64,000 nt of DNA from Candidatus Nitrotoga sp. 1052 (GCF_927312905.1 NZ_CAKMHQ010000051.1:1-64000), one strand, 5' to 3'. Shown: positions 49,593-60,256, numbered from the stretch's first letter. Numbers and translations: made by a program. The notes: generated by a model not told the origin, from the sequence alone.

Positions 49593-50218
49593 TGTATAGC
49601 GAAACACCTCAAAATAATGAGGACCCGCAGAACATCGGGATGATTCCGATGGTGATAGAAACCAGCGGGCGTGGAGAACGTGCATACGACATTTATTCAC
49701 GTCTGCTCAAGGAACGCGTGATATTTTTGGTTGGCAACATCAATGATATGACCGCTAACTTGGTGGTAGCACAATTGTTGTTCCTTGAGTCTGAAAATCC
49801 AGATAAGGAGATTCATCTCTATATCAATTCTCCTGGCGGCTCTATTTCGGCAGGCATGGCGATTTATGACACTATGCAATTCATAAAGCCAGATGTTTCT
49901 ACGTTGTGCATCGGTATGGCGGCATCTATGGGCGCTTTTTTGTTGCAAGCCGGTGCAAAGGGAAAGCGATTTGTTCTGCCTAATTCTTCTGTAATGATCC
50001 ATCAGCCGTTGGGAGGATTTCAGGGGCAGGCAACGGATATAGAGATTCACGCCAGATATATTCTGAGCCTGCGTGAGCGCTTGTATGCCCTGATGGCGCA
50101 GCACACAGGTCGCGATGTCGAGGAAATTGCCCGTGATAGCGAGCGCGATAAATTCTTAAATGCGACTGAAGCAGTCAATTATGGCTTGGTAGATAAAGTG
50201 CTGGATAAGCGCGCTTAA
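49592..50218 (+). CDS. clpP: ATP-dependent Clp protease proteolytic subunit
   Basis: 208-aa serine protease of the ClpXP barrel. The catalytic serine is in [11 protein letters not shown] (about 107-112), the histidine in [17 protein letters not shown] (about 133) and the aspartate near SERDKF (about 180). A frame opens earlier at 49520, inside tig, but the ATG at 49592 gives the family N-terminus (MYSETPQNN). It is followed by clpX, its partner unfoldase. Confidence 0.98.
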   Translation: MYSETPQNNEDPQNIGMIPMVIETSGRGERAYDIYSRLLKERVIFLVGNINDMTANLVVAQLLFLESENPDKEIHLYINSPGGSISAGMAIYDTMQFIKPDVSTLCIGMAASMGAFLLQAGAKGKRFVLPNSSVMIHQPLGGFQGQATDIEIHARYILSLRERLYALMAQHTGRDVEEIARDSERDKFLNATEAVNYGLVDKVLDKRA

Positions 50219-50281
50219 ACAACTGCATAGGCTTAATCGATAGATAATAAATGGTGGCGATAAACAAAACAGGGGATATGA

Positions 50282-51538
50282 ATGGTGCTGGATAAAAGCA
50301 AGGGCGACAAATTATTGTACTGTTCGTTTTGCGGCAAGAGCCAGCATGAAGTTCGCAAACTGATAGCGGGGCCTTCTGTATTCGTATGCGACGAATGTGT
50401 CGAGCTTTGCAATGACATTATTCGTGAAGAAGTTAATAGTGTTGTGTCCGGCAAGACGGACAAGGCTGACCTGCTTGTACCGCATGAAATTCGTGCGCGC
50501 CTCGACGAATATGTAATCGGTCAGGAACATGCCAAGAAAATTTTGTCTGTGGCAGTGTATAACCATTATAAACGCCTGAAAAGCACAAACAAGGATGGGG
50601 TGGAGCTGGCCAAGAGCAATATTTTACTGCTCGGCCCGACTGGCTCTGGAAAAACCTTGTTGGCGCAAACCTTGGCGCGTCTGCTTGACGTACCGTTTGT
50701 GATGGCCGACGCTACTACGCTGACTGAAGCGGGGTATGTCGGGGAGGATGTCGAGAATATAATTTTGAAGCTATTGCAAGCGTGCGACTATGACGTGGAG
50801 CGCGCGCAGCGCGGTATCATTTATATCGACGAAATTGATAAGATTTCTCGCAAATCAGACAATCCTTCTATCACTCGTGACGTTTCTGGCGAAGGGGTGC
50901 AACAGGCGCTACTCAAGTTAATCGAGGGTACTAAGGCGTCTGTGCCGCCACAGGGTGGTCGCAAACATCCAAATACAGAATTCTTGCAGGTGGATACCAC
51001 CAACATCCTTTTTATATGCGGTGGAGCGTTCGATGGCATGGAGAAGGTCATACTCAATCGCTCAGAGAAAGCCGGTATTGGTTTTGGCGCAAGCCTCGCC
51101 AAGCGCGGTGACAAGAAGAGTGTAGGCGCAGTGCTGCGTAATGTGGAGCCGGAAGACTTGATCAAGTTTGGTTTGATCCCCGAATTTGTGGGACGTCTGC
51201 CAGTGGTTGCTACACTGGAGGAACTGGATGAGGCGGCACTAATTCAAATTTTGACCGAACCAAAAAATGCCTTGACCAAACAATATCATAAATTGTTCGC
51301 GATGGAAGGCGTGGAAATGGAGTTCCACGAGGGTGTATTGCAGGCTATTGCCAAGAAAGCGCTGGAACGTAAGACGGGTGCGCGTGGCTTGCGCTCCATT
51401 CTGGAACATTCTTTACTCGACATTATGTATGATCTGCCTTCGATGGAGAATGTGAGCAAGGTGGTGCTGGATGTAAACAGCACAAATGGCGAAATTAAAC
51501 CGATTGTGATATACGCGGATACATCCAGAGCAGCTTAG
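50282..51538 (+). CDS. clpX: ATP-dependent Clp protease ATP-binding subunit ClpX
   Basis: 418-aa AAA+ unfoldase. An N-terminal zinc finger holds four cysteines (CSFCGKS and [10 protein letters not shown], about 15-39). Walker A is GPTGSGKT (about 118), Walker B is [10 protein letters not shown], and the IGF loop that docks to ClpP is in [10 protein letters not shown] (about 265). It selects substrates such as ssrA-tagged proteins and delivers them to ClpP. The 64-base gap from clpP is short. Confidence 0.98.
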   Translation: MVLDKSKGDKLLYCSFCGKSQHEVRKLIAGPSVFVCDECVELCNDIIREEVNSVVSGKTDKADLLVPHEIRARLDEYVIGQEHAKKILSVAVYNHYKRLKSTNKDGVELAKSNILLLGPTGSGKTLLAQTLARLLDVPFVMADATTLTEAGYVGEDVENIILKLLQACDYDVERAQRGIIYIDEIDKISRKSDNPSITRDVSGEGVQQALLKLIEGTKASVPPQGGRKHPNTEFLQVDTTNILFICGGAFDGMEKVILNRSEKAGIGFGASLAKRGDKKSVGAVLRNVEPEDLIKFGLIPEFVGRLPVVATLEELDEAALIQILTEPKNALTKQYHKLFAMEGVEMEFHEGVLQAIAKKALERKTGARGLRSILEHSLLDIMYDLPSMENVSKVVLDVNSTNGEIKPIVIYADTSRAA

Positions 51539-51654
51539 TTATTTATAGCGGCATCCTAAATTAAGTTGATGCGCGGTGATTTGTATCTTGACTTGAATTA
51601 TTTCGCTGCGCCCCCATCTAATTATCAAGTTAATCCACAGAGGAGTTTCCTGCC

Positions 51655-54066
51655 ATGACTGAGCATGATACTAATGTACTTGTTTCCAGTTTTTTTCCAT
51701 TACTTCCTTTACGCGATGTAGTGGTGTTTCCACATATGGTAATTCCATTGTTTGTTGGACGCGCTAAATCAATCAAGGCGCTGGAGTCTGCTATGGAAGC
51801 GGGTAAGAGCATTGTGTTGGTGGCGCAAAAAACTGCCGCTAAAGATGAGCCTGCCGCGGAAGATTTGTATCGCGTTGGTAGCATTGCTAATATTTTGCAG
51901 ATGCTCAAGTTGCCTGACGGTACCGTCAAGGTTCTTGTGGAAGGTACACAACGTGCAAAAATATTGCGAGTGCTGGATGAAAAAAGCCATTTCGATGCGG
52001 ATATTGACCCAGTTCCTGTTGATGATAACTTGGGTAATGAGGCAGAAGCTATGCGTCGCGCCTTAATTAATCAATTTGATCAATATGTTAAACTAAATAA
52101 GAGGATTCCGCCAGAAACACTAACGTCTTTGGCCGGCATAGATGATTCCGGGCGACTAGCGGATACCATAGCAGCACATTTGCCACTTAAACTGGAGCAA
52201 AAGCAGGAGATATTGGAAATTTTTGATGTTCGAAAGCGCCTGGACCATTTGCTGGGCCTACTGGAAGCCGAGCTCGACATTCTGCAAGTAGAAAAACGCA
52301 TTCGTGGACGCGTCAAACGGCAGATGGAAAAGAGTCAACGCGAGTATTACTTGAATGAACAAGTAAAAGCGATACAGAAGGAGTTGGGCGAAGGTGAAGA
52401 TGGTGCAGATTTCGAGGAGTTGGCAAAGAAAATAAAGGCTGCGCACTTGCCTAAGGAAGCGCGTGCCAAGGCTGAAGCCGAAATGAAAAAATTGCGCTTA
52501 ATGTCCCCCATGTCTGCCGAGGCGACTGTGGTGCGTAACTATATCGACGTGTTGGTGGGTTTGCCATGGAAAAAGAAAACAAAGATTAACAATGACTTGA
52601 AATCCGCTGAAGGAATTTTGGAAGCGGATCATTATGGATTGGAGAAGGTAAAGGAACGTATCGTGGAATATCTTGCGGTGCAGCAACGCGTCGACAAGAT
52701 GAAAGCGCCTATCCTGTGTTTGGTCGGGCCGCCGGGTGTTGGTAAGACTTCGCTGGGTCAGTCTATTGCACGGGCTACGGGCCGTAAATTTATTCGCATG
52801 TCGCTAGGTGGGGTGCGCGATGAGTCAGAAATTCGTGGTCATCGCCGCACTTATATTGGCTCTATGCCTGGCAAAATTTTGCAGAACATGGCCAAGGTCG
52901 GCGTGAAAAACCCGTTGTTCCTACTCGATGAAGTAGACAAGATGGGTATGGATTTTCGTGGTGACCCGTCGTCGGCGCTGCTAGAGGTGCTCGATCCAGA
53001 ACAGAACCATACTTTTGTTGATCATTATGTCGAGGTTGAATATGACTTGTCTGATGTAATGTTTGTTGCAACCGCAAATACCATGAATATCCCTGCCCCG
53101 CTTTTGGATCGCATGGAAATTATCCACGTATCAAGTTATACGGAAGATGAAAAAGTAAATATTGCGATGCATTATTTAATTCCAAAAGCACTTAAAAATA
53201 ATGGGTTGAAGCTTGAAGAAATTGGTATCTCAGAAAGTGCAATTCGTGACATATTGCGTTATTACACCCGCGAAGCAGGGGTGCGGGGGTTGGATCGTGA
53301 GCTTTCCAAGATTTGCCGTAAAGTGGTAAAAGCATTGTTGCTCAAAGGGCGTGATAGCAAGGTAACGGTGAATGCTCGTAACCTTGACAAATATCTTGGA
53401 GTGCGGCGCTATAGCTATGGAATCGCAGAGAAACATAATCAGGTTGGACAAGTAACCGGATTGGCATGGACAGAAGTTGGCGGTGAGCTGCTAACCATTG
53501 AAACTGCGGTATTGCCGGGCAAAGGTAATATTACCCCCACTGGTAAGTTGGGCGAGGTTATGAAAGAGTCGATCCAGGCTGCGCTTAGTGTAGTGCGTAG
53601 CCGCGCCCGTAGCTTGGGTATCCCTGATGATTTTTATCAAAAAACTGATTTACATATCCACTTACCTGAAGGTGCTACACCCAAAGATGGGCCGAGCGCT
53701 GGTGTAGGCATTTGTACGTCGATAGTCTCGGCGTTGACTGGCATCCCGGTGCGTGCTGATGTGGCGATGACCGGGGAAATTACGTTGCGCGGCGAGGTGC
53801 TTCCGATTGGTGGATTAAAAGAGAAGTTGCTGGCGGCTCAGCGTGGTGGCATAAAAGTTGTCCTAATTCCGGAAGAAAATACTAAGGATCTTGTTGAGAT
53901 TCCCGATAACGTAAAAAATAAACTTGATATTCATCCGGTTAAATGGATCGAGCAGGTGTTGGAAATGGCATTGGAGCGCAAGCCAGAACCGTTACCAGAG
54001 GCTGCTCCAGTAGTCAATCCCATCTTGGTGGCGGATGAAAATCGTGCTACTGTGATTAAGCATTGA
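51655..54066 (+). CDS. lon: ATP-dependent protease Lon
   Basis: 803-aa cytoplasmic protease that degrades misfolded and regulatory proteins. The substrate-binding N-domain covers about 1-205, the AAA+ module has Walker [10 protein letters not shown] (about 360), and the protease domain has the catalytic serine in [10 protein letters not shown] (about 680) with the lysine in [14 protein letters not shown] (about 723). GAGGAG precedes the ATG. It closes the tig-clpP-clpX-lon cluster. A weak hairpin with a T run follows. Confidence 0.98.
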   Translation: MTEHDTNVLVSSFFPLLPLRDVVVFPHMVIPLFVGRAKSIKALESAMEAGKSIVLVAQKTAAKDEPAAEDLYRVGSIANILQMLKLPDGTVKVLVEGTQRAKILRVLDEKSHFDADIDPVPVDDNLGNEAEAMRRALINQFDQYVKLNKRIPPETLTSLAGIDDSGRLADTIAAHLPLKLEQKQEILEIFDVRKRLDHLLGLLEAELDILQVEKRIRGRVKRQMEKSQREYYLNEQVKAIQKELGEGEDGADFEELAKKIKAAHLPKEARAKAEAEMKKLRLMSPMSAEATVVRNYIDVLVGLPWKKKTKINNDLKSAEGILEADHYGLEKVKERIVEYLAVQQRVDKMKAPILCLVGPPGVGKTSLGQSIARATGRKFIRMSLGGVRDESEIRGHRRTYIGSMPGKILQNMAKVGVKNPLFLLDEVDKMGMDFRGDPSSALLEVLDPEQNHTFVDHYVEVEYDLSDVMFVATANTMNIPAPLLDRMEIIHVSSYTEDEKVNIAMHYLIPKALKNNGLKLEEIGISESAIRDILRYYTREAGVRGLDRELSKICRKVVKALLLKGRDSKVTVNARNLDKYLGVRRYSYGIAEKHNQVGQVTGLAWTEVGGELLTIETAVLPGKGNITPTGKLGEVMKESIQAALSVVRSRARSLGIPDDFYQKTDLHIHLPEGATPKDGPSAGVGICTSIVSALTGIPVRADVAMTGEITLRGEVLPIGGLKEKLLAAQRGGIKVVLIPEENTKDLVEIPDNVKNKLDIHPVKWIEQVLEMALERKPEPLPEAAPVVNPILVADENRATVIKH

Positions 54067-54134
54067 TGGAGTATGCACGGGTTTTTTAAAAATTATTGCT
54101 GCTGTATACATATTAAATTTCTTGACCACGGTGA

Positions 54135-54167
54135 AAACCCTTGATATAAAGCCATTGCAGGGTTTTT
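54135..54167 (+). terminator. Weak terminator after lon
   Basis: AAACCCT (54135-54141) pairs with AGGGTTT (54159-54165) across a 17-base loop and leads into TTTTT. The long loop lowers confidence. Confidence 0.5.
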
Positions 54168-54233
54168 CTATCAACTGCAATAGTATTAAAACTGGTAAAT
54201 CCCTGAAGAATGCTGTAAAATGATTTCTTTATT

Positions 54234-54309
54234 GGGTGCTTAGCTCAGCTGGTAGAGCGTCGCCCTTACAAGGCGAATGTCGGGGGTTCGAACCCCTCAG
54301 CACCCACCA
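54234..54309 (+). tRNA. tRNA-Val (anticodon UAC)
   Basis: 76 bases. The acceptor GGGTGCT pairs with AGCACCC and ends in ACCA. The anticodon loop CCTTACA reads UAC. The T-arm is GGGGGTTCGAACCCC. CCA is encoded. It sits 14 bases before tRNA-Asp, so they are probably one transcript. Confidence 0.97.
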
Positions 54310-54323
54310 GCTGCTTAGTTATT

Positions 54324-54400
54324 GGAGTGGTAGTTCAGTTGGTTAGAATACCGGCCTGTCACGCCGGGGGTCGCGGGTTCGAGTCCCGTCCACTCCGCCA
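54324..54400 (+). tRNA. tRNA-Asp (anticodon GUC)
   Basis: 77 bases. The acceptor GGAGTGG pairs with CCACTCC, with terminal GCCA. The anticodon loop CTGTCAC reads GUC. The T-arm is CGGGTTCGAGTCCCG. CCA is encoded. A strong terminator follows. Confidence 0.97.
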
Positions 54401-54404
54401 CATT

Positions 54405-54431
54405 AAGGCGAACGAAAGTTCGCCTTTTTTT
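54405..54431 (+). terminator. Terminator after the tRNA-Val/tRNA-Asp pair
   Basis: AAGGCGAAC (54405-54413) pairs perfectly with GTTCGCCTT (54418-54426) around GAAA, followed by T to 54431. Confidence 0.95.
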
Positions 54432-54466
54432 CATTTATTTTAAATAAACTTTATCGGGCTGCTATT

Positions 54467-56356
54467 ATGTTTGATTTCGTACATGGGAACAGACGGTTTG
54501 TACAAATCGTGTTGTTACTCATCATTCTTACGTTTGCATTTTGGGGTGTGGATTCTTACAACAAATCATCTCATAGCGAGGCTTTAGCTACGGTGAACGG
54601 CGAAAAAATAAACCAAGCAGAGTTCGATCAAGCTGTGCGCCAGCAGCAGGACAGAATGCGTAAAATGATGGGCAGTAATTATGATCAAGCTATGTTTGAT
54701 AAGCCTGAAACAAAGCATGCGATTCTGGAAAGTTTAGTTAGCCAACGTTTGTTGATGTCGCAGGCGCGTTCCATTGGTTTAACTGTAAATGAGAAATATT
54801 TGGCTCAGAGTATCGCTGGCATTGAGGCGTTTCAGCAAGATGGGAAATTTGACAAGCAGCTTTACGAATCAGTATTACGCCGTGAGAAAATGACGCCGTT
54901 GACATTTGAGTCAAATGTAGCACGAGAGCTATATATGCGTCAGTTGATTGATGCGTATATGCGGAATGGTTACGCATCACGTACTACTGCGGATAATTTG
55001 ATACGCCTGAATGAACAGCAGCGCGTTGTTGCTGTGGCAAAAATTTCTTTTGAACCATATCTCAAACAGGCGAAAGTGGATGAAGCTGCGGTGCAAAGTT
55101 ATTATGATATGAATCTGAAGGAGTTTCAGACGGATGAGCAGGTACGGGTGGAGTATGTGACATTCTCAGCCGATGCATTGCAATCACAAGTCACAGTGGA
55201 TGAGGCTGAAATTAAGAAATATTACGAGGAGCATCAGAATGAATTTGGCTCACCTGAACAGCGCCAGGCGGCGCATATCCTGATTGCGGTGGCCGCGCAG
55301 GCATCCGATGCAGATAAGCTGGCTGCCAAGACCAAGGCAGAGCAGGTATTGCTGCAGGTTAAGCAATCACCGGATAAATTCGCCGAGCTAGCTAAACAGC
55401 ATTCGCAGGATCCTGGCTCCGCTGCTAGTGGAGGTGATCTTGGCCCGTTTGGCCCTGGGATGATGGTCAAGCCCTTTGAAGAGGCCGTATTCAAGCTTAA
55501 GATAGGCGAAATTAGCGGTTTGGTACAAACAGATTTTGGCTTTCATATTATCAAGCTGCTCGCGGTGAATCCTGCTAAAACGCTTCCGTTGGATGAGGCA
55601 AAGAGTGCTATTACGCAGAGGCTGAAACTGCAAAAAGCAAATGATAAGTTCGCTGAGTTGGCAGAGAAATTCAGTAATGTTGTGTATGAGCAGAGTGATA
55701 CTCTAAAACCAGCTGCAGAACTGGTAAAAATGCCGCTACAGCAAAGCGGTTGGTTGAACAAAAAACAGGCTGGAGCATTGCCTTGGACGGACAAAGCATT
55801 GCAAGCTGTGTTTGCTGAAGATGTAACGAAGAAGAAGCGCAATAGCGCTGCCATCGAGATCGCACCCAATACCTTGTTCGCGGCACGGCTGCTGGAATAT
55901 AAGCCAGTCAGCACACGCTCGTTGAAGGAAGTGAATGAGAGCATCCGTCAGAAACTACTGCGCAAGCAAGCGCTAGAGTTTGCGGTCAAACAGGGCCAAC
56001 TGGTGTTGGCGCAGTTACAACGTGGTGAGAAGGTTAACGTGGAGTGGACAGTGCCGACTGCCATTACGCGCGAACAACATGCTGAGCTTGATAATAGTCT
56101 GGCTCGTCAAGTGTTCCAAGCAAACGTGGCTACTCTTCCGGCATATGTGGGCGTCGAAAATGCACAGAATGGCTATGAAATCGTTCGTGTGGATGCAATC
56201 AAACAAGTTACCGCCATCGACGATGCCAAGCATGCTCGTTATATGCAACAACTGCGCCAAATAACTGGTGATGAAATGTTCCAGGCATATCTTGCGGATG
56301 CCAAAAAACACGCTGACATCACCATGAAATCTTTTTCTGCAGGCGAAAATAAATAA
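54467..56356 (+). CDS. ppiD: Periplasmic folding chaperone PpiD (SurA-N and PPIC domains)
   Basis: 629 aa. An N-terminal anchor helix (RFVQIVLLLIILTFAFWGV, about 10-28) places the bulk in the periplasm. A SurA-like N-domain (about 35-250) is followed by a parvulin PPIC domain (about 265-365, RQAAHILIAVA to DFGFHIIKL) and a C-terminal region. PpiD works at the SecYEG exit as a chaperone for outer-membrane and periplasmic proteins. Its PPIC domain is often inactive. It lies downstream of lon and the tRNAs, close to its position in E. coli. Confidence 0.95.
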   Translation: MFDFVHGNRRFVQIVLLLIILTFAFWGVDSYNKSSHSEALATVNGEKINQAEFDQAVRQQQDRMRKMMGSNYDQAMFDKPETKHAILESLVSQRLLMSQARSIGLTVNEKYLAQSIAGIEAFQQDGKFDKQLYESVLRREKMTPLTFESNVARELYMRQLIDAYMRNGYASRTTADNLIRLNEQQRVVAVAKISFEPYLKQAKVDEAAVQSYYDMNLKEFQTDEQVRVEYVTFSADALQSQVTVDEAEIKKYYEEHQNEFGSPEQRQAAHILIAVAAQASDADKLAAKTKAEQVLLQVKQSPDKFAELAKQHSQDPGSAASGGDLGPFGPGMMVKPFEEAVFKLKIGEISGLVQTDFGFHIIKLLAVNPAKTLPLDEAKSAITQRLKLQKANDKFAELAEKFSNVVYEQSDTLKPAAELVKMPLQQSGWLNKKQAGALPWTDKALQAVFAEDVTKKKRNSAAIEIAPNTLFAARLLEYKPVSTRSLKEVNESIRQKLLRKQALEFAVKQGQLVLAQLQRGEKVNVEWTVPTAITREQHAELDNSLARQVFQANVATLPAYVGVENAQNGYEIVRVDAIKQVTAIDDAKHARYMQQLRQITGDEMFQAYLADAKKHADITMKSFSAGENK

Positions 56357-56406
56357 TCTGCTTCTTCAGCGCGCTAAGAGAGTTTTCAGCGGTAAGAATT
56401 GTATGG

Positions 56407-57195
56407 CTAGGGCTCGGTTGTTCCAAGTGCTGTGGTGTTAAAACCACCATCAACATAGGTGATTTCTCCGGTGATGCCGCTGGCTAAATCGCTACATAAG
56501 AACGCCGCAACATTGCCTACCTCTTCAGTGGTAACGTTACGCTTCAATGGAGCATTTTTTTCATTGTAGTTTAATAGTTTATTAAAGTCGGCAATACCTG
56601 CCGAAGCGAGTGTCTTGATTGGGCCTGCGGAAATGCCATTTACACGGATACCTTTGTAGCCGAGATTCATTGCTAAATAACGAACACTGGCTTCTAGGCT
56701 GGCCTTGGCAAGACCCATCACATTGTAGTGTGGCATGGTGCGTACCGCGCCGAGATAGCTTAATGTCAGCAGCGCGGCGGCGCGGCCTTCCATCATTGGT
56801 AATGCGGCTTTAGCCATCGCCGGAAAACTGTAAGAACTAATGTCATGCGCAGTCCGGAAAGCTTCGCGGGTAAATCCATCAAGAAATTCACCAGCAAGTG
56901 CCTCGCGTGGAGAAAAGGCGATTGCATGCACGAAGCCGTCGAATTTATCCCAATATTTGCTAAGACTAATAAATAGCTGGTCAATTTCTGCATCGCTCGT
57001 TACATCGCACGGGAATATTAATTCGCTGTCAAATTCTCGTGCTAGTTCGCACACTCGGTCGCGTATGCGCTCACCCTGATAGGTAAATGCCATTTCTGCG
57101 CCTTCACGCCTCATGGCTTGTGCGACACCATAAGCGATGGAACGATTACTGATCATGCCAGTAATCAAGATGCGTTTATTTGCCAGAAATCCCAT
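56407..57195 (-). CDS. fabI: Enoyl-[acyl-carrier-protein] reductase (NADH) FabI
   Basis: 262-aa short-chain dehydrogenase catalysing the last reduction in fatty-acid elongation. It begins [20 protein letters not shown], the NAD loop peculiar to FabI. The active-site Tyr and Lys lie in the [15 protein letters not shown] block (about 156-163), preceded by a second Tyr in [10 protein letters not shown]. It is the target of triclosan in sensitive species. It is convergent with ppiD, 50 bases apart. IS remnants begin upstream of it. Confidence 0.97.
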   Translation of the reverse strand: MGFLANKRILITGMISNRSIAYGVAQAMRREGAEMAFTYQGERIRDRVCELAREFDSELIFPCDVTSDAEIDQLFISLSKYWDKFDGFVHAIAFSPREALAGEFLDGFTREAFRTAHDISSYSFPAMAKAALPMMEGRAAALLTLSYLGAVRTMPHYNVMGLAKASLEASVRYLAMNLGYKGIRVNGISAGPIKTLASAGIADFNKLLNYNEKNAPLKRNVTTEEVGNVAAFLCSDLASGITGEITYVDGGFNTTALGTTEP

Positions 57196-57393
57196 GCTAT
57201 TCCTTTAATTAAAGTGCTGCTTAATAAAACGTGCAATTATAACCGTACTATCATTTTCGCGCGAATGTCAGCCTTGTCCAATGTGGTATGAGCCTGAACG
57301 AGAGCTGTATTTCCAACGAGGAATGAGCCTGAAGCGAACAAACTGAGGTCGAATTGAAGAAGTGGGTTGATTATCGCAAGGATGGTGATCAAC

Positions 57394-57528
57394 ATGAATG
57401 AAACACGGCTTTGTACGATTGAGCAGATCGAGCAATTTCTCAGCGCCTGTACCCAGATTGAGTTCTCGAAGTCTGGAGACGACAGCGAGCACTATAAGCA
57501 CATCAGCCGCGTGCTCAAGCGCTCAGAT
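57394..57528 (+). pseudogene. N-terminal transposase fragment (IS481/ISNCY-like)
   Basis: MNETRLCTIEQIEQFLSACT and FSKSGDDSEHYKHISRVLKR resemble the opening of transposases with an integrase core that start ...ETRLCT..QI..FL. The frame then enters the neighbouring IS1595 debris, so only about 45 residues remain. Family assignment is by memory of the N-terminal pattern and is approximate. Confidence 0.5.
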
Positions 57529-57925
57529 CGTGCAGAACGATATAGGCTGTCGCGGAGCCCCACATGGCAATGCGTATCTTGCGCAGCATCCGGTGTGCCG
57601 TAATCCACGACACCTCAATCTGCTGTGCAAGACGCAAGGCCGAGATGCCGCCCTTGTCGGAAGCCATCAGGTAAATAGCCCAGAACCATTTCACCAGCGG
57701 TAGTTAGCTGGCCTCGAAAATCGTACCAGCCATCACCGATACCTGACGCGTGCAAGCCGTGCGTTGGTAAAGATGCCGTCCACCAATAAAGTAACCCTGA
57801 TCGTGCCCACAGTGCGGACAGGTGAACCCATCCGACCAGCGATAGCGGATCAACTGATCCAAGCATGCCTTTCCCGCCCCGAATCGCTCTTGCCATCCCA
57901 GCAAGGTCACATTTTCCGTTTGCAT
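57525..57925 (-). pseudogene. IS1595 family transposase remnant
   Basis: The minus-strand frame from 57925 has GGAGGGAATC before its ATG and codes the zinc-ribbon start WSDGFTCPHCGHDQGYFIGG and QRTACTRQVSVMAGTIFEAS. At 57704-57706 a TAA replaces what should be a lysine codon. The same frame then continues LPLVKWFWAIYLMASDKGG and MLRKIRIAM. An extra T afterwards shifts the frame. The DDE catalytic part is lost. Confidence 0.85.
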
Positions 57926-57948
57926 GATTCCCTCCTGTCTGTTATTGC

Positions 57949-58319
57949 CTATGGCTTCGACAGGTTAAGCGGGGCTTTGTTCAGAGGCATAAAAAAATCT
58001 GTGGTTGAGTTGCGGTTCGGATAGCTTTCCAAGTACATGATACAGCGATAGTTCTAGCATGTCGTAAGTCTTATAACCGTAAGCTTTTCTCATAGTGACT
58101 TTGGCCTTGTTATTTAATCACTCAACAACGCCGCTCGAAAACGCTTTTTTGGCTCTGAAATAGTTGAGCAAAAGTTCTCGATGATTTCGTAGCGTGCCGA
58201 CGAATTTTTTCAGCGGATCAATTTTTGAATGCATCACATCCCTGCACCATTGATCCAGGAATTTTCCTGCCCAGACCGGAGATTCGTATTTCCAGAATCG
58301 CTGGAAGTCTTCCTTTCGC
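57949..58319 (-). pseudogene. ISL3 family transposase, C-terminal remnant
   Basis: The minus strand reads EDFQRFWKYESPVWAGKFLD, then RNHRELLLNYFRAKKAFSSG, VVE, a TGA where glycine is expected, and LNNKAKVTMRKAYGYKTYDM followed by LELSLYHVLGKL. This is the C-terminal domain of ISL3 transposases. It has an internal stop (58120-58122) and no N-terminus. It abuts the IS1182 fragment directly. Confidence 0.85.
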
Positions 58320-59101
58320 AAACGCTTTCTGAAAGAGATCGAGGAGCTGATAGTGCAAATACTGATGATCGCCCGCACGCTGGGCGTGCAAATCTCGGCA
58401 ACATCGCGCTGGATGGCAGCAAGTTCAAAGCCAACGCATCCCGACATCGTGCCTTGAGTTATGGGCACATCAAGAAACTGGAAGAACAACTGCAAGGCGA
58501 GGTCAGGAAGCTTATGGAGCTGGCTGAAGCGGCGGACAAAGAGAAGATACCGGTTGGCATGAACCTGCCCGACGAGATCGCCCGCCGCGAAGATCGCATC
58601 AAAGCAATCACCGAGGCTAAAATCAAGATTGAAGATCGTGCCAAAGAACGGTTTGAACAGGAACAGTCCGAGTATCAAGATAAGCTGGGCAAGCGCGAAG
58701 CAAAGGCAAAAGAAAGCGGACATAAACCTCGTGGCAAATCGCCTGTTCCGCCCGTGGATGGCGCGCAAGACAAAGACCAGATCAATCTCACCGACGAAGA
58801 ATCACGCATCATGAAAACGGCGGGTGGTGGATTCGACCAATGCTACAACGGCCAGATTGTGGTGGACATGGACAGCATGTTGATCGTGACAACCAACACC
58901 GTGCAGGCGTGTAATGACAAGCAGCAAATTGAACCGACACTCGGACAGCTCAAGGCGTTACCGGTTGAGCTGGGCAAGCCGGGCAGCCTGGTGGCGGATA
59001 CGGGCTACTTCTCCAAGGCCAACGTCAACATTTGTTGTGAGCAGCAAATCACCCCGCTGATTGCGCTGAGTCGTGAGGAACATCACCCTGATCCACTGTA
59101 A
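58320..59101 (+). pseudogene. IS1182 family transposase, middle fragment
   Basis: From about 58320 one frame gives FLKEIEELIVQILMIARTLG. After a frameshift near 58390 a second frame gives LGNIALDGSKFKANASRHRA and a long coiled segment, then GGGFDQCYNGQIVVDMDSML. It stops at the TAA after REEHHPDPL. N-terminus and C-terminus are missing. The IS1182 DDE residues are partly present (LDGSKFKANAS, VADTGYFS). The 3' break coincides with a 14-base repeat also found in the tRNA-Asn relic. Confidence 0.85.
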
Positions 59102-59114
59102 CCTGCGGATTAAC
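59101..59114. repeat. 14-base core also present in the tRNA-Asn fragment
   Basis: ACCTGCGGATTAAC here equals 63299-63312, the anticodon-loop-to-variable region of the tRNA-Asn fragment. The two copies are in the same orientation and enclose the AT-rich small-gene block, as attachment-site cores would. A 14-base match can also be chance in a window of this size. Confidence 0.4.
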
Positions 59115-59344
59115 TGTCCATTATGTTTTCCTATGCTGGGAGGAGGTTGGATTGCAATTTTCAGTTCACTTTCATTCTCAACTCTAAAGAAAAACTGATT
59201 CATGTCGATCTATGTTAGTGGCTGAACTTCATGGAGGTGGCGAAATGCGGCTATTTGGCATGGGTCGAAACTGACCTAAAACGTCATGAGCTATCAACTC
59301 CATATCATGGGTTCATCAAAATTCCTTCAATTAAGGAGAGGCTC

Positions 59345-59734
59345 ATGTGGAAAGAAATCAGTAATAATCGAGAGCTTATCAATTCTGACGAAGCCAAGAA
59401 GCAGTTTGAATTGTTATGGCTCAGACAAAGTCGTCTCGTAATATTGCTTGGCGACATTGCAAGACAAGCTGCGAGGCCTGATGGATGGGTATTACTGAGA
59501 ACTGCAGGCCAGTTAATTCGACAACATGAGGCTGAAGAAAAGATGATGTTAAATGAGCTATATGGTCACAAAACCCTGAAGGGACTGATTTTGGCAACTG
59601 GGCTCTTTGACATTACTGAAGAGCCTACTCATAAAGGTGGCATTCGGCTGTTATATCGTTCAAAACTTGATGGGTTAGTACAAGAAGCTTCTCTCAAGCA
59701 AAAAATATTATTACGTGAATTCAGTCAGCCTTGA
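59345..59734 (+). CDS. Small protein with OST-HTH/LOTUS-like C-terminus
   Basis: 129 aa. The C-terminal half (about 45-105: DGWVLLRTAGQLIRQHEAEE to YGHKTLKGLILATGLFDITE and GGIRLLYRS) matches the LOTUS pattern GWxxLxxxGxxL...YGxxxLxxLIxAxxLF. In bacteria that domain usually follows a NYN nuclease domain and binds RNA. The NYN domain is absent here. The N-terminal 40 residues are helical and unrecognised. AAGGAGAGG precedes the ATG at 59345. A longer frame to 59231 lacks that signal. It stands alone among mobile debris. Confidence 0.6.
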   Translation: MWKEISNNRELINSDEAKKQFELLWLRQSRLVILLGDIARQAARPDGWVLLRTAGQLIRQHEAEEKMMLNELYGHKTLKGLILATGLFDITEEPTHKGGIRLLYRSKLDGLVQEASLKQKILLREFSQP

Positions 59735-59844
59735 ATATTAAAGAGAATTCGCGGTGTATTTCTTTTTCGCATGCACGGCCACGGCGGGCTCTTATCGAGT
59801 AATCGAAAAAAAATATCTCGCCGAAGCGTGGGGTGTGAGTGCAT

Positions 59845-60122
59845 TTACACTTTCTTGAGGCGGCTCCAGCCAAGTCCCACAAGCCCAAAGCTGAGAAGGG
59901 TGAGGGTCGTAGGCTCGGGTACTTGTCCCGAAACCTGTGTAAGGAAACCGCGGATCTCCCCACTACCGACTACAGTAGTATGAATGTTGAAGTAGGATTC
60001 ATCGAGAGATATGCCATTAAACAGGAATGCCTCTGCTCCTGCCGTCGTCCCGTCATGAGCTGTGACAAAACTCGGGTTATAGGAAGAGCTCAGGGTCGTG
60101 TCCAAGATATTGTCGTAGATTC
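59845..60122 (-). pseudogene. CHRD/PEP-CTERM protein, 5'-truncated remnant
   Basis: The minus strand encodes SSYNPSFVTAHDGTTAGAEA, SYFNIHTTVVGSGEIRGFL and then VPEPTTLTLLSFGLVGLGW with RLKKV at the end. The middle matches the CHRD domain and the end is a PEP-CTERM sorting tail (VPEPTT, hydrophobic helix, basic end). A TGA stands in frame immediately upstream (about 60122) with no signal peptide, so the N-terminal part is lost. An intact protein would be exported and processed by exosortase. Confidence 0.75.
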
Positions 60123-60223
60123 ATTATAGATCAGTACGTTACATTGTTTAAGTCGGCGATTTTTAATTTAACCGGATAGTAGTGATTTAGGATGAGCTGA
60201 TTGTAGCCGGAAAATTAGGGTCC

Positions 60224-60256
60224 AAAAAAACGCTCTCGACAGGGGAGTAGAGAGCG
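60224..60256 (-). terminator. Terminator on the minus strand
   Basis: CGCTCTC (60231-60237) pairs with GAGAGCG (60250-60256). On the minus strand it is followed by seven T. It would end transcripts coming from csbD. Confidence 0.75.

Noticed and set aside
57615-57896. 93-codon minus-strand open frame in the IS1595 region
   Set aside because: It is in the wrong frame. The transposase similarity is in the frame of 57925-57525 through a TAA.
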